Of a stretch of 16,790 nt of DNA, positions 1 through 7,209 are shown in pieces. Position 1 is the first letter of the stretch. Each line of letters begins with the position of its first letter. Below the pieces are notes generated by a model. It saw nothing but the letters and a program-made list of their open reading frames with translations, was not told the origin of the DNA and made no database searches. A program made the position numbers and the translations under genes. Location of the stretch: NCBI GenBank assembly GCA_900551465.1, contig URWL01000003.1:1-16790 (forward strand), written 5' to 3'. Source of the stretch: an uncultured Blautia sp. Lineage in GTDB: Bacteria; Bacillota; Clostridia; Lachnospirales; Lachnospiraceae.

Positions 1-2
1 TT

Positions 3-1904
3 TATCACAGTCTTCCAGTAAAACGTTCGCGAATGTTCTGGAACCGGATTTATACAGGGCTTGTATATTATTTAGTGCCGTACATGATCATGGTATTTCT
101 TGCAATTTGTATCGGAGCCGCAAGGGGATTTTTCAGTCTGAAGCTAATGGGTGAAGCACTGGCTCTGTTTGGCATCCATCTGATCATATATTTACTGATA
201 TATTTCAGCGTGGTGCTGATCTTATGTATTACGGGAAATCTTCTTATGGGAATCTTCTGTATGGGGATGCTCTACTGCTACGGACCAGGACTGAGCCTGC
301 TTCTGGGAGGCTACAGATATGGATTTTATGAGAGCTATTATATAGAAAAAAACTATGGGCTGATCCGTTTCCTGAGAGAATATATTTCTCCTGCAGGGCT
401 GATAAATCAGTTTGCTGAAGCTTATCAAAAAGGAGAAGGCATGAGGCTTTTTATGGTTCTCCTGGTGCTGACAGTCCTTTTGACATATTTATCTTATGTG
501 GCTTATCTGAAGAGGCCTTCTGAGTCGGCGGGATCACCTATGGTTTACAGGGGAGCTGCTTTTATTGTTAAAATAATGGTTGTGATCCCTTGCGGACTGG
601 GAGCTGGATATTTCTTTTATCTGATCCCTATAAGCAGTATGAAGACATTCTGGTGGATATTTGGGCTGATTCTTGGAACAGTGCTTTCCCATGGCTTTAT
701 GGAAACAGCATACCAGATGGATTTTCATTGCTTTTTCAAAAAGAAGATTCAGCTTTTGGCAGCAGGGCTGATCGTGGCAGCCTGTGCCATGGTATATGAA
801 ACCGACCTGTTTCATTATGATTCCTATGTTCCGCCGAAGGAAAAACTGGCATCGGTCAGTGTGGATATGAATATGTTTTCTAACAATATGGGAACATACA
901 TAAAAGAAGTAGAGGACGGTATTTATCAGGTAGGAATGGAGTCTGCAGACTGGGATCTGAGAGAGTACAGTGTTTCTGGAAAAAAAGAGATTGGTGATAA
1001 AACTTACAATGCGTTTTGCAGTATAGCTGAAAAACAGAAGGAAAGGGGAAAGAAATACGAGAAAGGGGATCATATTGTTGAGGGGACAAACAGTGATATA
1101 GTATTTAAAACCGGAGTTATGTATAAGTTGAAATCCGGAAAGAAGATATATCGTAATTACCGTATCAATGCCATTGAATCTCAGGAATTGATCCAATGTC
1201 TGTATGAGGAAGAAAATCTGAAGGATAACGTTTTGGATATGCTGGATCTTGGTACGGAATATCTGGATGAAATGTATTTTAGTGCGGCCGATGGACGGGG
1301 ATATATGATTTTCCAGGAGCAGAAAGAGAAATGGGCAGAACTTTTAGAGGCTTTGAAGAAAGATATTGAGGATGCCGGGGCAGAGAGTTTTACAGGAATT
1401 CCATGCTGCAGTATTCAGCTAACCTACAGTCTTCCAGGGGTTATGAGTGTCAGTACTCTGGTTCCGGGAGAAGAGAACCGAAAGGAGTATGCGTACAGTA
1501 CGATAAATGTCCTGCCGGAATATACACATACATTGTCTGTTCTGGAAGAGACCGGATATCCGATTACCCTGGATGACATTAAAATAAAAAAAGCAACAGT
1601 CCAATATTATGGAAAGGAAAAAGAAAAAACAGCAGTGTATGAAAAGGCGGAAGAACTGCAGAAATTAAAAGATGCTGCGGTTCCTGCGGGAGGCTTTTAT
1701 TCATGGCTGGAATGTGAAGAGGATGTCAGCGTGATCTTTCAGACAGAACAGGGATATGAGTTTTATGTACGGCTTTTAAAGAATAAAATTCCTGATTTTG
1801 TACAAAAAGATTCAGAGGAAGAAAAGGTATCTGTGATCGGTGGTGCAGACGGTCCCACATCTATTATTATAAAACCCAGAGAGGAAGATCAGACAGATGA
1901 GTAA
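3..1904 (+). CDS. ABC-2 type transporter permease with C-terminal extracytoplasmic domain (5' partial)
   Basis: The frame is open to the window edge, so the methionine at 33 is internal. The first visible residues, YHSLPVKR, match the cytoplasmic loop typical of ABC-2 permeases. About seven or more hydrophobic segments follow in the first 265 residues (for example VYYLVPYMIMVFLAICIG, then a cluster around residues 47-95, then near 140, 180, 208 and 240). A soluble region of roughly 350 residues then runs to the stop, resembling the DUF6449-type permeases of Lachnospiraceae (from memory). The role would be the membrane part of an exporter or immunity transporter; its ATPase is not in the window and may lie upstream. 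The C-terminus carries VSVIGGADGPTSIIIK, a motif familiar from sodium-pumping decarboxylase beta subunits and odd in a permease. The gene overlaps the next one by 8 bp. The substrate is unknown. Confidence 0.7.
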   Translation, partial: YHSLPVKRSRMFWNRIYTGLVYYLVPYMIMVFLAICIGAARGFFSLKLMGEALALFGIHLIIYLLIYFSVVLILCITGNLLMGIFCMGMLYCYGPGLSLLLGGYRYGFYESYYIEKNYGLIRFLREYISPAGLINQFAEAYQKGEGMRLFMVLLVLTVLLTYLSYVAYLKRPSESAGSPMVYRGAAFIVKIMVVIPCGLGAGYFFYLIPISSMKTFWWIFGLILGTVLSHGFMETAYQMDFHCFFKKKIQLLAAGLIVAACAMVYETDLFHYDSYVPPKEKLASVSVDMNMFSNNMGTYIKEVEDGIYQVGMESADWDLREYSVSGKKEIGDKTYNAFCSIAEKQKERGKKYEKGDHIVEGTNSDIVFKTGVMYKLKSGKKIYRNYRINAIESQELIQCLYEEENLKDNVLDMLDLGTEYLDEMYFSAADGRGYMIFQEQKEKWAELLEALKKDIEDAGAESFTGIPCCSIQLTYSLPGVMSVSTLVPGEENRKEYAYSTINVLPEYTHTLSVLEETGYPITLDDIKIKKATVQYYGKEKEKTAVYEKAEELQKLKDAAVPAGGFYSWLECEEDVSVIFQTEQGYEFYVRLLKNKIPDFVQKDSEEEKVSVIGGADGPTSIIIKPREEDQTDE

Positions 1905-2700
1905 AACAGTACGACTTGATAAGTTTCTGGCAGATGCAGGCAAAGGTACAAGGAGTGAAGTGAAAAAATACATCCAGAAAGGCCTGGCGGAGATTAACGG
2001 GCAGACCGTGAAAAAACCGGAACAGAAAGTTGGACCGGAGGACAGAGTTCTTTTTAAAGGAGAGGAAATTGCCAGAGAACCGGAGCATGTGTATTATCTT
2101 TTGCATAAGCCGGCGGGATATGTATCGGCAACAGAGGATAAGCGGGACAGGACAGTAATGGAGCTGATCCCTTCTGCCAGAAAAGGTCTTTTTCCGGCGG
2201 GGCGTCTGGATAAGGATACAGAAGGGCTTCTTCTGATCACAGATGACGGGGCGCTGGCTCATGAACTTCTTTCTCCTGCCCGTTACGTAGAAAAAACCTA
2301 TTTTGTCAGAACAGAAGGACAGGTGACAGAGGAGGATAAAGAAAGACTGGAGCAGGGAATTGATATCGGGGAAAAGCGCCAGACACTTCCTGCAAAGGTG
2401 AAGCTTCTGGAAAAAGAGGATATCTCAGAAGAAGGAGTTATGCGTCATGTGCGCCCGGAAACTCTTCCAGAGGTATATACAGAACTTCTTCTTACCATCA
2501 GCGAGGGAAAATTCCATCAGGTAAAAAGGATGATGGAAGCGGTGGGCAAACCTGTGATCTATCTGAAACGAATATCCATGGGACCTCTTACTCTTCCGGA
2601 AGATCTGAAAAAGGGAGAATGCCGTCTTCTTACAGAGGAAGAAATCCGAAAATTAAAAGACGCAGGAAGAACTTCAGATGAAAAATCTGAGAAATGTTGA
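1897..2700 (+). CDS. rsuA: RsuA/RluB-family 16S or 23S rRNA pseudouridine synthase
   Basis: This is a 267-aa cytoplasmic enzyme that isomerises a specific uridine of rRNA to pseudouridine. An S4 RNA-binding domain occupies about residues 4-50 (VRLDKFLADAGKGTRSEVKK). The catalytic domain follows, with YYLLHKPAGYVSAT and the signature AGRLDKDTEGLLLITDDG; the aspartate of RLDKDT is the family's catalytic residue. The late motif EGKFHQVKRMMEAVG is also typical. Length fits the RsuA/RluB group. The start ATG overlaps the end of the permease gene by 8 bp, suggesting co-transcription, and a GAGAGGAAG stretch just upstream may serve as the ribosome site. The enzyme class is clear. RsuA (16S) rather than RluB (23S) is the likelier assignment from the KPAGYVSAT region, but target specificity is inferred only. 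Confidence 0.88.
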   Translation: MSKTVRLDKFLADAGKGTRSEVKKYIQKGLAEINGQTVKKPEQKVGPEDRVLFKGEEIAREPEHVYYLLHKPAGYVSATEDKRDRTVMELIPSARKGLFPAGRLDKDTEGLLLITDDGALAHELLSPARYVEKTYFVRTEGQVTEEDKERLEQGIDIGEKRQTLPAKVKLLEKEDISEEGVMRHVRPETLPEVYTELLLTISEGKFHQVKRMMEAVGKPVIYLKRISMGPLTLPEDLKKGECRLLTEEEIRKLKDAGRTSDEKSEKC

Positions 2701-2720
2701 AAATACAGGAAAAAACAATG

Positions 2721-2749
2721 AAAACCCTCTTTACATGGAGGGTTTTCTT
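2721..2749 (+). terminator. Intrinsic terminator after the pseudouridine synthase gene
   Basis: AAAACCCTC (2721-2729) pairs with GAGGGTTTT (2738-2746) around an 8-nt loop, and the descending arm supplies the T run. It lies 20 bp after the stop codon. The loop also holds the -35 box of the next promoter. Confidence 0.8.
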
Positions 2750-2759
2750 ATGCTATAAT
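2730..2759 (+). promoter_or_regulatory. Extended -10 sigma-A promoter for rpsB-tsf
   Basis: A -35 box TTTACA (2730-2735) is followed by an 18-bp spacer and a perfect -10 box TATAAT (2754-2759). An upstream TG (2751-2752) makes it an extended -10. Transcription would start near 2766, leaving a leader of about 115 nt before rpsB. The -35 box lies in the loop of the preceding terminator, so terminator and promoter share DNA. Confidence 0.75.
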
Positions 2760-2780
2760 TCAGAAGTTGCAAAATAAACA

Positions 2781-2850
2781 CGCGTGGAGATTCCGATGGA
2801 TGGTGCCCATACGGTGTGACGGCGGGTCCTGATAGAAAATGATCTGCGCG
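2781..2850 (+). promoter_or_regulatory. Structured rpsB leader RNA, candidate ribosomal-protein autoregulatory element
   Basis: Between the promoter and the rpsB ribosome site, CGCGTGGA (2781-2788) can pair over 8 bp, with two G-U pairs, with TCTGCGCG (2843-2850). The enclosed segment is G+C-rich and can fold further, for example ATGG (2800-2803) with CCAT (2807-2810), or CCC (2806-2808) with GGG (2824-2826). Genes for ribosomal proteins often carry leaders bound by their own product, and S2 feedback control of rpsB is known in E. coli. The helix is read directly; binding of S2 is inference. Confidence 0.5.
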
Positions 2851-2879
2851 GAAGAAATCAACCAAAAAGGAGAAAAAAC

Positions 2880-3626
2880 ATGAGCGTTATTTCAATGAAA
2901 CAGCTTTTGGAAGCAGGTGTTCATTTCGGACATCAGACAAGAAGATGGAACCCTAAAATGGCTCCGTACATCTACACAGAGAGAAACGGTATCTACATCA
3001 TCGACCTTCAGCAGTCTGTAGGTATGGTTGACGATGCATACAATGCAATCGCTGACATCGTAGCAAACGGCGGAAACATCCTTTTCGTAGGAACAAAGAA
3101 ACAGGCTCAGGACGCTATCAAAGTTGAGGCAGAGCGCTGCGGACAGTTCTATGTAAACGAGAGATGGCTTGGCGGTATGCTTACAAACTTCAAGACAATC
3201 CAGAGCCGTATTGCAAGACTGAAAGAGATCGAGGCTATGGAGGCTGACGGAACATTTGACGTGCTTCCTAAGAAAGAAGTTATTGAGTTAAGAAAAGAGC
3301 TTACAAAGCTGCAGAAAAACCTTGGCGGTATCAAAGAGATGAAACGTCTTCCGGACGCTATCTTTATCGTTGACCCGAAAAAAGAGAGAATCTGCGTACA
3401 GGAAGCTCATACATTAGGTATTCCGCTGATCGGTATCTGTGATACAAACTGCGATCCGGAAGAACTTGACTATGTAATCCCGGGTAACGACGACGCTATC
3501 CGTGCTGTAAAACTGATCGTTTCCAAGATGGCAGACGCTGTTATCGAGGCTAATCAGGGTACAGCAGAGGCTGACGGCGAGATCGAGGCAGAGTCTGAGG
3601 AATTCGCTGAGACAGTAGAAGAGTAA
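2880..3626 (+). CDS. rpsB: 30S ribosomal protein S2
   Basis: The 248-aa product is a structural protein of the small ribosomal subunit. It begins [20 protein letters not shown] and continues with [20 protein letters not shown], the hallmark S2 N-terminus. Further family blocks include [29 protein letters not shown] and [12 protein letters not shown]. The length is close to the usual 245-250 aa, and the C-terminal tail is acidic, as is common in clostridia. An AAGGAG site (2867-2872) lies 7 nt before the ATG. It forms an operon with tsf, 35 bp downstream. Codon use is strongly biased, as expected for a highly expressed gene. Regulation probably involves the strong promoter and the structured leader upstream. 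Confidence 0.98.
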   Translation: MSVISMKQLLEAGVHFGHQTRRWNPKMAPYIYTERNGIYIIDLQQSVGMVDDAYNAIADIVANGGNILFVGTKKQAQDAIKVEAERCGQFYVNERWLGGMLTNFKTIQSRIARLKEIEAMEADGTFDVLPKKEVIELRKELTKLQKNLGGIKEMKRLPDAIFIVDPKKERICVQEAHTLGIPLIGICDTNCDPEELDYVIPGNDDAIRAVKLIVSKMADAVIEANQGTAEADGEIEAESEEFAETVEE

Positions 3627-3661
3627 TTTTATCATATTAAATTATTCAGGAGGAAATAGAG

Positions 3662-4600
3662 ATGGCTATTACAGCAGCACAGGTAAAAGAATTAAGAGAA
3701 CTGACCGGCGCCGGAATGATGGACTGTAAGAAAGCTCTTACAGCTACAGAAGGCGATATGGATAAAGCAGTAGAGTTCCTTCGTGAAAAAGGACTTGCAA
3801 CTGCTCAGAAGAAAGCAAGCCGTGTAGCAGCAGAGGGTCTTTGCAAGACTGTTGTTGCAGAGGATGCTAAGAGCGCAGTTGTTGTTGAGGTTAACGCAGA
3901 GACTGACTTCGTAGCAAAGAATGAGAAATTCCAGAACTACGTTGCAGACGTTGCTGCACAGGCACTTACAACTACAGCAGCAGACATCGACGCTTTCCTT
4001 GCAGAGCCATGGGCACTGAGCAGTGATCAGACTGTAAAAGAAGCTCTTGCAGCTCAGATCGCAGTAATCGGCGAGAACATGAACATCAGAAGATTCGCTC
4101 AGGTAAAAGAAGAGAACGGATTCGTTGCTTCCTACACACATATGGGCGGAAAGATCGGCGTTCTTGTTGACGTTGAGACAGACGTTGTAAACGATGCTGT
4201 AAAAGAGATGGCTAAGAACGTTGCAATGCAGATTGCAGCTCTGAAACCTCAGTACACAAGCGACAGCGAAGTAAGCGCTGATTACCTTGCACATGAGAGA
4301 GAAATCCTTATGGCTCAGATCATGAACGATCCGAAAGAGTCTCAGAAACCTGAGAAGGTTATCAAAGGAATGATCGAAGGACGTATTAAGAAAGAACTGA
4401 AAGAGATCTGCCTTCTTGACCAGACTTACGTTAAAGCAGAGGATGGAAAACAGTCTGTTGCTAAATACGTAGAGCAGGTTGCAAAAGAGAATGGCGCTAA
4501 GATCACAATCAAAGGTTTTGTTCGTTTCGAGACCGGCGAAGGAATCGAGAAGAAGGAAGAAGACTTTGCAGCAGAAGTTGCAGCTCAGATGGGAAACTAA
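3662..4600 (+). CDS. tsf: Translation elongation factor Ts
   Basis: EF-Ts is the cytoplasmic guanine nucleotide exchange factor that regenerates EF-Tu-GTP. The 312-aa product starts with the UBA-like N-terminal domain (residues about 4-45, with VKELRELTGAGMMDCKKAL). The EF-Tu contact motif TDFVAKNEKF is at about residues 80-90. The core and dimer-type domains follow, ending in FETGEGIEKKEEDFAAEVA. A strong AGGAGG site (3648-3653) lies 8 nt before the ATG. The gene is co-directional with rpsB and shares its optimised codon use. In most Bacillota pyrH follows tsf; here a terminator-like hairpin and element genes follow, suggesting that the element landed just after tsf. Confidence 0.98.
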   Translation: MAITAAQVKELRELTGAGMMDCKKALTATEGDMDKAVEFLREKGLATAQKKASRVAAEGLCKTVVAEDAKSAVVVEVNAETDFVAKNEKFQNYVADVAAQALTTTAADIDAFLAEPWALSSDQTVKEALAAQIAVIGENMNIRRFAQVKEENGFVASYTHMGGKIGVLVDVETDVVNDAVKEMAKNVAMQIAALKPQYTSDSEVSADYLAHEREILMAQIMNDPKESQKPEKVIKGMIEGRIKKELKEICLLDQTYVKAEDGKQSVAKYVEQVAKENGAKITIKGFVRFETGEGIEKKEEDFAAEVAAQMGN

Positions 4601-4634
4601 GCGAATTTTTCAATTAAATTAAGGTTAAAATTGT

Positions 4635-4703
4635 AAAGGCTCCAAAAGCCTTATAAACACAAGCATTTTCCAGTGGTTATAAGGTTTTCGGGGCCTTTTT
4701 CTT
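4635..4703 (+). terminator. Long hairpin terminator after tsf, possible element boundary
   Basis: A 22-nt arm (4635-4656) pairs with 4677-4698 with one A-C mismatch and two G-U pairs, around a 20-nt loop, followed by TTTTTCTTAT. The first arm can alternatively form its own short hairpin (AAGGCT with AGCCTT, 4636-4652). It would stop rpsB-tsf transcripts. Its symmetrical CCTTATAA and TTATAAGG ends could also be part of an attachment site; that is inference. Confidence 0.7.
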
Positions 4704-4766
4704 ATGAAAAAGAAAAAGCGGAAATACCGTCAGGCACCGCTGAAAATCGTCTAAAATCACTTCAAA

Positions 4767-4833
4767 TTGAGTATTACTCAAAGAGTATGTTGAGTAAAAT
4801 GAGTATTCACAATCTTCGGCGAAGTTTACTCAA
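4767..4833 (+). repeat. GAGTA/TACTC repeat cluster (operator, partition or arm-type sites)
   Basis: TTGAGTA (4767-4773) and TACTCAA (4775-4781) form a palindrome with a 1-nt centre. Further GAGTA copies occur at 4783-4787, 4792-4796 and 4801-4805. TTGAGTAAA (4790-4798) is matched by its exact inverse TTTACTCAA (4825-4833). Six half-sites in 67 bp lie directly upstream of the first element operon. They could be an operator, a parS-like centromere for ParB, or integrase/excisionase arm sites. Confidence 0.65.
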
Positions 4834-4854
4834 ATTATCCAGGATTCTTAAAAT
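4825..4854 (+). promoter_or_regulatory. Possible promoter for the element's maintenance operon
   Basis: TTTACT (4825-4830) and TAAAAT (4849-4854) are spaced by 18 bp, an acceptable though not strong sigma-A match, 44 bp before the first gene. The -35 box lies inside the last repeat half-site (4827-4833), so a protein bound there would block it. This is a hand match only. Confidence 0.35.
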
Positions 4855-4898
4855 TACCCAACTTCAAATCAATAATAAATTTATAGGAGGTCATGATT

Positions 4899-5369
4899 AT
4901 GACGAATACAGCGTTAGGTGCAAAAAAAGAAAAGGTTACTCACACAATTACTTTTAAAAACAAGGAACACGAAAAATTCTACTTTGAGTATCTGTCTAAG
5001 TGCAGATACCAGGATGCATATCACAAAGCATTGGTTTATTGCTTGGGAATTGACAGAGACACGAGAAACAATGTGGACAGAATTTACGATTTTAAAACAG
5101 GTCTGGTGAAAACAGAGTGCCTGTGTGAAGGATGGCAGACAAGCGGCAGCGTCAGAATTGTAAGGATGGCGTTCAATCTGTATTGCAATGGGACTCCAAG
5201 CGTGGGGGACTCCAAGGATGCCGATGACCAGTTGTCTGAGTGTAGAAAATACACGGTGGAAGAGTTGTTTTGCTGCGGATATGCAAGATATTTTTGGGAA
5301 GCAGTTAAAATCCGGTATCCGGAATACTGTTTCTATCAGGATTGGGAGGATTTGTATGCTGAAAATTAG
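4899..5369 (+). CDS. DUF6075-like protein of conjugative elements
   Basis: The product of 156 aa has no known biochemical role. Its blocks KEHEKFYFEYLSKCRYQDAY, HKALVYCLGI, YDFKTGLVKTECLCEGWQTS, RMAFNLYCNGTPS and ELFCCGYARYFWEAVKIRYPEY match, from memory, the DUF6075 family often found at the left end of clostridial conjugative elements. It is soluble and rich in aromatic residues, with several cysteines. Two start codons exist: ATG at 4893 is only 2 nt from the AGGAGG (4885-4890), whereas ATG at 4899 has an 8-nt gap, so 4899 is preferred. It is the first gene of the maintenance operon and overlaps the next gene by 14 bp. Its position before parA/parB/rep suggests a role in element upkeep, but that is a guess. 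Confidence 0.8.
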   Translation: MTNTALGAKKEKVTHTITFKNKEHEKFYFEYLSKCRYQDAYHKALVYCLGIDRDTRNNVDRIYDFKTGLVKTECLCEGWQTSGSVRIVRMAFNLYCNGTPSVGDSKDADDQLSECRKYTVEELFCCGYARYFWEAVKIRYPEYCFYQDWEDLYAEN

Positions 5370-5523
5370 GCTTCAAGGAACAACAAATGATATTAAATGG
5401 TTCAGAAAAATCCTGGAAAGGGATAAACGAATCGAAGTATTGCAGTTTTCCGAGCCTTTTGCCAATAAAGGAACAAAAAAATACTTTCGTGTATATGCAG
5501 AAGTAGAAAAGAACAGACAGTAG
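5356..5523 (+). CDS. Small DUF3970-like protein
   Basis: This 55-aa product begins MLKIRLQGTTNDIKWFRKIL and ends KKYFRVYAEVEKNRQ. The pattern of an N-terminal strand (KIRLQGT), a helix, a pairing strand with a SEPF/Nxx turn, and a final YFRVYAEV strand resembles the DUF3970 family of very small proteins in Bacillota and their elements. Its function is unknown. A GGGAGG site (5344-5349) sits 6 nt before the ATG, which overlaps the end of the previous gene by 14 bp. parA starts 10-13 bp after its stop. The same frame stays open upstream to 5188, but the ribosome site and homology favour the ATG at 5356. Confidence 0.7.
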   Translation: MLKIRLQGTTNDIKWFRKILERDKRIEVLQFSEPFANKGTKKYFRVYAEVEKNRQ

Positions 5524-5536
5524 GAGGATAAAAGTG

Positions 5537-6313
5537 ATGTGTAGAGTAATTGCAGTGGCAAACCAAAAAGGAGGCTGTGGAAAAACAGCCACGAGTATCA
5601 ATTTAGGCGTTGGCCTGGTAAAACAGGGCCAGCGGGTGTTGGCAATAGATTTAGATCCCCAGGGGCATTTGACCCTGGGCCTGGGATTCCCTAAGAATCT
5701 CCGTGTGACCCTAAAGAACATGATGGAAAATATCATCATGGGGATTGAGTTCGATCCCAGGGAGGCAATTCTCCACCATGCGGAGGGACTTGACGTGGTT
5801 CCTTCCAATAAGCTGCTGACAGGGATGGATATGTCACTAATTTCCGTGGAAGAGAGGGAAATGGTGTTAAAAGAATACCTGGATTTACTGCGGGATGAGT
5901 ATGACTATATTTTGATTGACTGTATGCCATCTTTAGGAATGCTGACCATTAATGCCATGACTGCGGCGGACAGTGTTTTGATTCCTATGCAGCCCCAGTT
6001 TTATGCAGCAGACGGACTGACAGAGCTTTTAAAGGTCATTAAAGGCATCAAACAGCGGTTTAATCCAGAGCTTGCCATAGAGGGGATTTTGTTTACCATG
6101 GATGCCAGCCGGTATAATAACGCAAAGCGGAATAAACAGGCCGTCAAAAGTGCATATGGGGAGCAGATGTACATTTTTGAGAACAGTATCCCACGTTCGG
6201 AGGCGATTGCCGAGATTGCTTCTGAGGGTGTCAGTATCTTTGCTTACGATAAACGGGGCAAAGGGGCAGCCAGTTATGGGAAACTGGCGGAGGAGGTGCT
6301 GCATCGTGCGTAA
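5537..6313 (+). CDS. parA: ParA/Soj-family partition ATPase
   Basis: This Walker-type ATPase of about 258 aa segregates plasmids and circular elements with ParB. The deviant Walker A motif KGGCGKTATS lies near the N-terminus (residues about 10-19), with the signature lysine of the family at its start. VLAIDLDPQGHLTLGLG (A' motif), YDYILIDCMPSLG (Walker B) and DSVLIPMQPQFYAADGLTEL follow in the expected order. Length matches small Soj-like ParA proteins. An AGGAGG site (5522-5527) serves either GTG 5534 or ATG 5537; the ATG is preferred here but either may be used. The gene overlaps parB by 8 bp, as in a translationally coupled pair. In an integrated element it likely stabilises the excised circular form. 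Confidence 0.95.
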   Translation: MCRVIAVANQKGGCGKTATSINLGVGLVKQGQRVLAIDLDPQGHLTLGLGFPKNLRVTLKNMMENIIMGIEFDPREAILHHAEGLDVVPSNKLLTGMDMSLISVEEREMVLKEYLDLLRDEYDYILIDCMPSLGMLTINAMTAADSVLIPMQPQFYAADGLTELLKVIKGIKQRFNPELAIEGILFTMDASRYNNAKRNKQAVKSAYGEQMYIFENSIPRSEAIAEIASEGVSIFAYDKRGKGAASYGKLAEEVLHRA

Positions 6314-7187
6314 ACCAAAGAAAGAGATTCAGCTCACTTCTTATGATGAATTACTGGGGATTGACGAAACCGTTGATCCCCGGATGGACAAGGTGATAGA
6401 TGTACCGCTGACAGATTTATATTCATTTCAGAACCACCCCTTTAAAGTGCTGGATGATGAAAAGATGGAAGAGACTGCAGAGAGTATCCGCAATTATGGT
6501 GTTTTAAATCCTGGTCTGGTAAGACCGAGGGCTGGGGGCGGATATGAACTGGTGGCAGGGCATCGGAGGAAACGGGGCTGTGAATTAGCCGGGAAAGACA
6601 CCATGCCGGTTCTGGTGCGGAATTATACGGATGATGAAGCCGTGGTCATTATGGTAGATTCCAACATTCAAAGGGAGAATATTCTGCCCAGTGAAAAAGC
6701 TTTTGCCTATAAGATGAAAATGGAGGCATTAAAGCATCAGGGAATAAAAAGCACAGATGGCACGGATACGGCGGAACTGGTGGGAAAAGAGGCAGGAGAC
6801 AGCGGAAGAAAGGTACAGAGATATATCCGCCTGACTAAACTTTTGCCGGAACTGCTGGAGCTGGTGGATGTTGGAAAAATAAAGATTTTGCCGGCGGTCA
6901 GCCTTTCCTATTTGCCGGATGAAGAACAGCTATGGGTACTAAAGTGTATTACTGAAAACAGTGTAACAGTCAGCGGAACGATGGCAGAAACATTAAAAAA
7001 GCACAGTGCGGAGGGAAAACTGACAGAACTGGCGGTGGAGTTGATCTTGCATGAGGATAAAAAAGACATGGAAAAGGTCACGCTACCAAGAACAAAAATC
7101 AACCAGTATTTTCCGAAAGAGTACAGCCGGCAACAGATCGAGCAGGTCATCTTTGAACTGCTGGAAGGCTGGAAGAAACGTCATTAA
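6306..7187 (+). CDS. parB: ParB-family partition protein (GTG start)
   Basis: This 293-aa DNA-binding protein would work with ParA at a centromere site. The ParB/Srx-like domain appears at about residues 25-125, with HPFKVLDDEKMEETAESIRN, GGYELVAGHRRKRGCELAG and MVDSNIQRENILPSEKAFAY. These are the standard ParB boxes, including the nucleotide-binding GHRR patch. A helix-turn-helix region follows (GKEAGDSGRKVQRYIRLTKL), then a basic C-terminal part. The frame stays open far upstream inside parA, but GTG at 6306 follows AGGAGG (6291-6296) by 9 nt and leaves an 8-bp overlap with parA, so it is the likely start. No parS of the chromosomal consensus was seen; the repeat cluster at 4767 is a candidate target. 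Confidence 0.93.
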   Translation: MRKPKKEIQLTSYDELLGIDETVDPRMDKVIDVPLTDLYSFQNHPFKVLDDEKMEETAESIRNYGVLNPGLVRPRAGGGYELVAGHRRKRGCELAGKDTMPVLVRNYTDDEAVVIMVDSNIQRENILPSEKAFAYKMKMEALKHQGIKSTDGTDTAELVGKEAGDSGRKVQRYIRLTKLLPELLELVDVGKIKILPAVSLSYLPDEEQLWVLKCITENSVTVSGTMAETLKKHSAEGKLTELAVELILHEDKKDMEKVTLPRTKINQYFPKEYSRQQIEQVIFELLEGWKKRH

Positions 7188-7209
7188 GAAGGGAAGGAGG
7201 TAAAGCAAA

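Noticed and set aside
534..1196. 220-aa minus-strand frame under the permease gene
   Set aside because: It is antisense to a clear membrane protein gene, has no ribosome site and resembles no family. It is a shadow of the real frame.
3692..4294. 200-aa cysteine-rich minus-strand frame under tsf
   Set aside because: The cysteines come from GCA/ACA codon bias of tsf read on the other strand. tsf itself is certain.
4651..4684. CCTTATAA/TTATAAGG pair considered as a tyrosine recombinase core site
   Set aside because: The 20-bp gap between the arms is longer than the usual 6-8 bp core spacer, and the other element end is not in the window, so it is listed only as a boundary candidate.
4673..4957. 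94-aa open frame spanning the post-tsf hairpin and repeat cluster
   Set aside because: It begins in the terminator loop, crosses the repeats, has no ribosome site and overlaps the DUF6075-like gene in another frame. Its composition is not protein-like.
5188..5355. Upstream extension of the DUF3970-like gene
   Set aside because: The extension lies within the preceding gene in another frame and has no ribosome site. ATG 5356 has a good one, and the family is normally very small.
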